Translations under genes and position numbers: made by a program
Source of the DNA: Rickettsiella endosymbiont of Rhagonycha lignosa
GTDB taxonomy: Bacteria; Pseudomonadota; Gammaproteobacteria; Diplorickettsiales; Diplorickettsiaceae
Direction: 5' to 3'
DNA length: 64,000 nt
NCBI RefSeq assembly: GCF_964031165.1
Contig: NZ_OZ035011.1
Span: 982,001 to 1,046,000 of the forward strand
Shown: piece by piece, positions 60,609 through 64,000 of the stretch
Layout of the letters: each line of letters opens with the position of its first letter
Numbering within the stretch: position 1 is the first letter of the stretch
The notes under the pieces: model-generated
The model's input: the letters and a program-made list of their open reading frames with translations, nothing else
What the model was told of the DNA's origin: nothing
Database searches by the model: none

Positions 60609-62271
60609 AGTCTCTTTTCTCAGTTTTCTGAGCACTCGTTGTAACTTTTACGCTCTTTTTTATTAGATGTCCTCCAAGATAAAGAATATCAATAGGTACT
60701 TGTAGGAATGCCTCAATTGCGTCATCGGGTGTTTCCACTATCGGTGTTCTAATGTTAAAAGAAGTATTTAACACACACCCAACACCTGAGACTCTCTCAA
60801 TAGTGCTAGTAATTTTTCCCAAAGAAGATTTTTCTGTAACAGTCTGGACTCTAGCTGTGCCATCAATATGTAACCCAGAAGGTATTAATTGCTTAGCCTT
60901 TTCATGACTTTTCACAATGTACATCATATAGGGGGATGATTCTTTCGTATCAAAGTATTTTGATAGATTCTTTTCCATAACAACAGGAGCAATCGGGCGA
61001 AATGATTCTCTAAACTTAATTTTTTCATTCAAAATATCTTTGCTTCGTTTGGTATGAGGTAATGCTAAAATACTCCTGTTTCCTAAAGCTCTTGGCCCAT
61101 GCTCTGAACGCCCTTCATACCAAGCAACGATACGCTCATCTAAAATGGCTTTTGAAGCCAATTCAATAGCTTCTTCCTTCTCTATTTTGTTACCAGTCAA
61201 ATTATATTTTTTTAATGCTTGTAAAATACTCTCTTCTGAATATGAATACCCTAGAAAAGCAAGTTCATTCTTAATGGGTCGCCATGGCATATCGAAAACA
61301 TGATATGTTGCAAACAAGGCACAACCTACTGCAATGCCACCGTCATGAACAGATGGCGGTACAAATACATTTTCGAAGAAACCACTCTCTCTTATCCGAG
61401 TATTTAAATATCCATTAAGTGCGACTCCTCCTGATAAAGCAAGATTCTTATAAGCAGAAATCTTTGCAAATTTTTCAACAATTGATAATCCTGCTTCTTC
61501 TGTTATGTACTGTATTGCGTAAGCAACATCTTTTGAAATTTTCTCTTTCCATGATATGCCCGCTGATATAAATGGCGGCGAAAAATGATCTGGCCAGCAA
61601 TTTTTTATGGTAAAGGCTCCTTCCAAAATATTACGAACAGGTGCATAAAAACGCTCTCTAAATTGATCGACCATTACATCGGAACCGTAAGCAGCTAACC
61701 CCATTAGTTTTCCTGCCATATTTCCATCGCCAAATAGTGTGTTCGCGTAGGTAAACCAGAGTGAACCAAAATCAGAGTTATCTATACGTTTTAGCCACTC
61801 TAATTTGTTATCTTTCCAAGAAGAAATAGTTGTAGAGGAATAAGCATCTTCTGTATAGAAATCGCCGCCTCCATCCCATGTGATAACGGAGGTATTGTCA
61901 AAATCGCTGGTATAACGCGCATACGAGGCGTGCGCTAAATGATGCGGAATGGATACAGCAGGTAAAATTTTATTGAATATTTCAACTGTATGCATTTCCC
62001 ACTGCTCAGGGAGCTTGTATTTTTTACCGGTTAATGTCAAAAATCCAGGTTCTGTATTTTTATGGACAGGTTCGCTTGTAGCAATGCAATCTATATCATT
62101 CACTGTCAAGCCAAGATAGCCTAGTGAACGTGCAATGAAGGATACTATTTCGCCTGAATCATGGCGCTTTTTCGTGAAACGTTCCTTCTCAAAAGCACCC
62201 AACAACTTTCCATCTTTAACGATACACCAATTAGCATCATGTCCTCCAGAAATGCCTAAAATGATCATCAA
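60589..62271 (-). CDS. NodU/CmcH-type carbamoyltransferase
   Basis: The 560 residues contain the N-terminal ASKHA-like domain (ILGISGGHDANWCIVKDGKLLGAFEKERFTKKRH, HHLAHASYARYTSDF, VITWDGGGDF, GKLMGLAAYG) and the C-terminal domain (EGRSEHGPRALGNRSILA, ESFRPIAPVV, LNTSFNIRTPIVETPDDAI). These enzymes transfer a carbamoyl group from carbamoyl phosphate via carbamoyl-adenylate to a hydroxyl of a sugar or antibiotic. It overlaps the upstream glycosyltransferase by 4 bases (ATGA). With two glycosyltransferases and a hydrolase it points to a carbamoylated glycan or glycoside. Confidence 0.93.
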   Translation of the reverse strand: MMIILGISGGHDANWCIVKDGKLLGAFEKERFTKKRHDSGEIVSFIARSLGYLGLTVNDIDCIATSEPVHKNTEPGFLTLTGKKYKLPEQWEMHTVEIFNKILPAVSIPHHLAHASYARYTSDFDNTSVITWDGGGDFYTEDAYSSTTISSWKDNKLEWLKRIDNSDFGSLWFTYANTLFGDGNMAGKLMGLAAYGSDVMVDQFRERFYAPVRNILEGAFTIKNCWPDHFSPPFISAGISWKEKISKDVAYAIQYITEEAGLSIVEKFAKISAYKNLALSGGVALNGYLNTRIRESGFFENVFVPPSVHDGGIAVGCALFATYHVFDMPWRPIKNELAFLGYSYSEESILQALKKYNLTGNKIEKEEAIELASKAILDERIVAWYEGRSEHGPRALGNRSILALPHTKRSKDILNEKIKFRESFRPIAPVVMEKNLSKYFDTKESSPYMMYIVKSHEKAKQLIPSGLHIDGTARVQTVTEKSSLGKITSTIERVSGVGCVLNTSFNIRTPIVETPDDAIEAFLQVPIDILYLGGHLIKKSVKVTTSAQKTEKRDYVNTIC

Positions 62272-63410
62272 AGAGCTCCTATAAAATAGTCAAGCGCATT
62301 GAGACGATGCTGCCAAGTATTACTCTGCCTAAATTTATCCATATCCGCCTTGTCTTTTTCAGCGAAATTTTGTTTATGCGCTTTCGCAAGGCTCTGAGCA
62401 ATTTCATCAAAGTTATTTCCTGTATAAACTTGTGGGTACCCGGTAATTTGCGTTAGATTTGGAGAAACTACCGGTAATCCCGCTGCTAAATATTCGAATA
62501 CTTTTAGCGGGGAGCAAGCTAGTGTTAATTCATTCACTTTAAAGGGAATGATCCCAACATCAGATTTAATTAACCATTGCGCTAAATCCGTATGTAATAT
62601 TTCAGGGAGCATTGTGACATTAGAATGAGAACCTAACTCTTCAGCTAACTTAACAGTATCAACCCCATCATTTTCATCAATAGTCGATGTTACAGCGCCA
62701 ATGAAAGTAAAATTATATTTAGGAAACTTCCGTACCAAATATATGCTTAAATCCCAATCAAACCAGGATGGCCAAATTGCGCCGATATATAAAACATTTT
62801 TACTGTTGTTATTAATTACCTTTTCATGTTTTGACTCATCGATTCTCTGTATGAATTGATTACTAACTGCATTTTCTAACAGTAATTTTGGTTTCTCTTT
62901 CGGTAGTAAATTTATTAAATACTGGCTGATAGTAGTGATATGGGTGGCTGATTGTATGTATTGTTCTTCTACATATTTATCTCCCCATGGCTGAACAGAA
63001 AATGCTTCCCAATAGTCCATCTGATCATAAATAAATGGGATATTTTTTTTATTGATGAACTCTAGATATCCCAAGTATAAATCAACGGGATTATGCGCAC
63101 GTATATAATCTGGTTTAAAAGTGGCTGTTAACTCCTCTAATGAAGAAAAGGAATTATATTCATTTTCCGAAAAAGGTTTTAGACACCTTAGACAATTTCC
63201 AGATAAAACATATAAAGAAAGATTTTTATAAATATCGTTAGCATACCATTTGCTGACATTTTCTATATCGGTATCACTTGCACATACAAAAATTATTTGA
63301 CGGACTAGACCTAAATCCTCAACTAATAATTGATGCGGCCTATGTCCACCCCCTGCAATCCATAAGTGATAATAGCTTAAGACAAGTATCTTTTTTATAA
63401 CTAACTTCAT
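62268..63410 (-). CDS. Glycosyltransferase, GT-B fold (family 1/4-like)
   Basis: The 380 residue product has a GT-B layout: an N-terminal domain with YYHLWIAGGGHRPHQLLVEDLG and FIYDQMDYWE, then a C-terminal domain with VLYIGAIWPSWFDWDLSIYLV, the acidic-loop region DVGIIPFKVNELTLACSPLKVFEYLAAGLPVVSP and a final helical part. The phosphate-binding E-x7-E appears as LACSPLKVFEYLAAG, with one Glu clear. Substrates are unknown. It is the first gene of the four-gene overlapping unit (glycosyltransferase, carbamoyltransferase, glycosyltransferase, hydrolase). Confidence 0.87.
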   Translation of the reverse strand: MKLVIKKILVLSYYHLWIAGGGHRPHQLLVEDLGLVRQIIFVCASDTDIENVSKWYANDIYKNLSLYVLSGNCLRCLKPFSENEYNSFSSLEELTATFKPDYIRAHNPVDLYLGYLEFINKKNIPFIYDQMDYWEAFSVQPWGDKYVEEQYIQSATHITTISQYLINLLPKEKPKLLLENAVSNQFIQRIDESKHEKVINNNSKNVLYIGAIWPSWFDWDLSIYLVRKFPKYNFTFIGAVTSTIDENDGVDTVKLAEELGSHSNVTMLPEILHTDLAQWLIKSDVGIIPFKVNELTLACSPLKVFEYLAAGLPVVSPNLTQITGYPQVYTGNNFDEIAQSLAKAHKQNFAEKDKADMDKFRQSNTWQHRLNALDYFIGAL

Positions 63411-63478
63411 ATAAATGTTCCATCCTGGAAAAGTTACTTAGGCTGTAATTTACAAGAATCTAACTAACAAGCAAAGCA

Positions 63479-64000
63479 TTATTTTTTTTTATTTTGGTAG
63501 CTAACCAGAGAGAGTGTACTAGCGATAATTAAAAAAACACCTACAAAAGCTATTGATTTTGGCATTTCTGACCAAATAATAAATCCAAAAAGTACCGTCC
63601 AAATAAGAGAAGTATAACCTAATGGGGCGACAAGATAAGAAGGGGCATCTCTATAAGATTGCGTCATAAGTAGTTGACCTAAACAATCACCAATCCCTAG
63701 CAAAATTAATAGCAATAGATCGTACACGCTTGGAGTGGTCCAGTGTATCGGTAAAATAGGAAATAAAGCCGCAGTGGTTATTAGGGTGTAATAAAAAGTA
63801 GTGGTAATACTATTTTCATATTTTCCAATATAACGAATAGTAATCAAAGCTAATGCGGTAAATATCGCGCTTAACAAAGCAAATATTGAGTTTAACTGCA
63901 AAATGCTTGCGCTGCTACGTACAACCATAAGCGCACCAATTAATCCAACCAAAACACAACTCCCACCTTTAAAACCAACCCTTTCTTTCAAAAGAATCGA
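63479..64000 (-). CDS. EamA/DMT-family transporter (5' end outside window)
   Basis: The frame is open to the end of the window, so the N-terminal half is missing. The visible ~174 residues hold about five membrane helices: the helix pair boundary SILLKERVGFKGGSCVLVGLIGALMVVRSS, then ALLSAIFTALALITIRYIGKYE, LLLLILLGIGDCLGQLLMTQSYRDAPSYLVAPLGYTSLIWTVLFGFIIWSE and a last helix. This is the second EamA repeat of drug/metabolite exporters of the RhaT/YdcZ type. It may export a product of the adjacent locus, or simply be a neighbour, since 68 bases separate it from the glycosyltransferase. Confidence 0.88.
   Translation of the reverse strand, partial: SILLKERVGFKGGSCVLVGLIGALMVVRSSASILQLNSIFALLSAIFTALALITIRYIGKYENSITTTFYYTLITTAALFPILPIHWTTPSVYDLLLLILLGIGDCLGQLLMTQSYRDAPSYLVAPLGYTSLIWTVLFGFIIWSEMPKSIAFVGVFLIIASTLSLVSYQNKKK

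Overview
The window is about 64 kb of an AT-rich gammaproteobacterial chromosome. Its type IVB (Dot/Icm) secretion genes (dotDCB and icmTS), many poly-T/poly-A coding tracts, a dispersed ~123 bp repeat family and several lineage-specific membrane proteins point to an intracellular member of the Legionellales. I would guess a Rickettsiella/Diplorickettsia/Coxiella-like bacterium; the genus is inference, because no rRNA gene is present.

Layout. 1-2242: end of pdxS, pdxT and an SPFH protein. 2288-6070: two paralogous membrane proteins around a small unknown gene. 6217-9175: a lone tyrosine recombinase, hemF, hemJ and a rubredoxin. 9433-14853: ftsY and rsmD divergent, then dotD-dotC-dotB-epmA overlapping on the plus strand. 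14885-18340: nicotinamidase and nicotinate phosphoribosyltransferase (NAD salvage) around a gene broken in a poly-A tract. 18516-22295: a histone-like/DksA fusion, prmC and prfA. 22548-26430: a small secreted protein and an Mla-type lipid ABC transporter (permease, ATPase, MCE protein, auxiliary lipoprotein). 27116-29369: an MFS exporter and a candidate effector. 29398-33375 (minus strand): accB-accC-prmA-hemA. 33560-35719: recG. 35730-37678 (minus): three unknown genes, two of which carry PPxY/LPxY motifs after membrane segments. 37832-44422 (minus): ampE and the pyruvate dehydrogenase genes aceE-aceF-lpdA. 44647-49781 (minus): a CPA2 antiporter, putA, icmS and icmT.

From 50048 the character changes. 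An intact tRNA-Phe gene is followed by two further copies of its 3' half (56342 and 57842), the footprint of two tandem islands integrated in the tRNA. The first island holds a flavin-dependent halogenase-like enzyme, a tyrosine phenol-lyase and an O-methyltransferase in one orientation. The predicted chemistry is tyrosine to (halo)phenol to (halo)anisole. The second holds a HigB/HigA-type toxin-antitoxin pair. Beyond them (58034-64000) lie a CocE-like hydrolase, two glycosyltransferases, a NodU-type carbamoyltransferase and an EamA-type transporter, probably a glycan or specialised-metabolite locus.

The ~123 bp repeat occurs at least 13 times between 7454 and 49112 and was not seen in the last 15 kb. 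Two tandem copies lie inside the open frame of dotC, at a length divisible by three, and change the N-terminus of this secretion lipoprotein. The most notable points are the halogenase/phenol-lyase/methyltransferase island, the repeat-modified DotC, the ubiquitin-ligase-recruiting-type motifs at 35730-37381 and the histone-tailed DksA.
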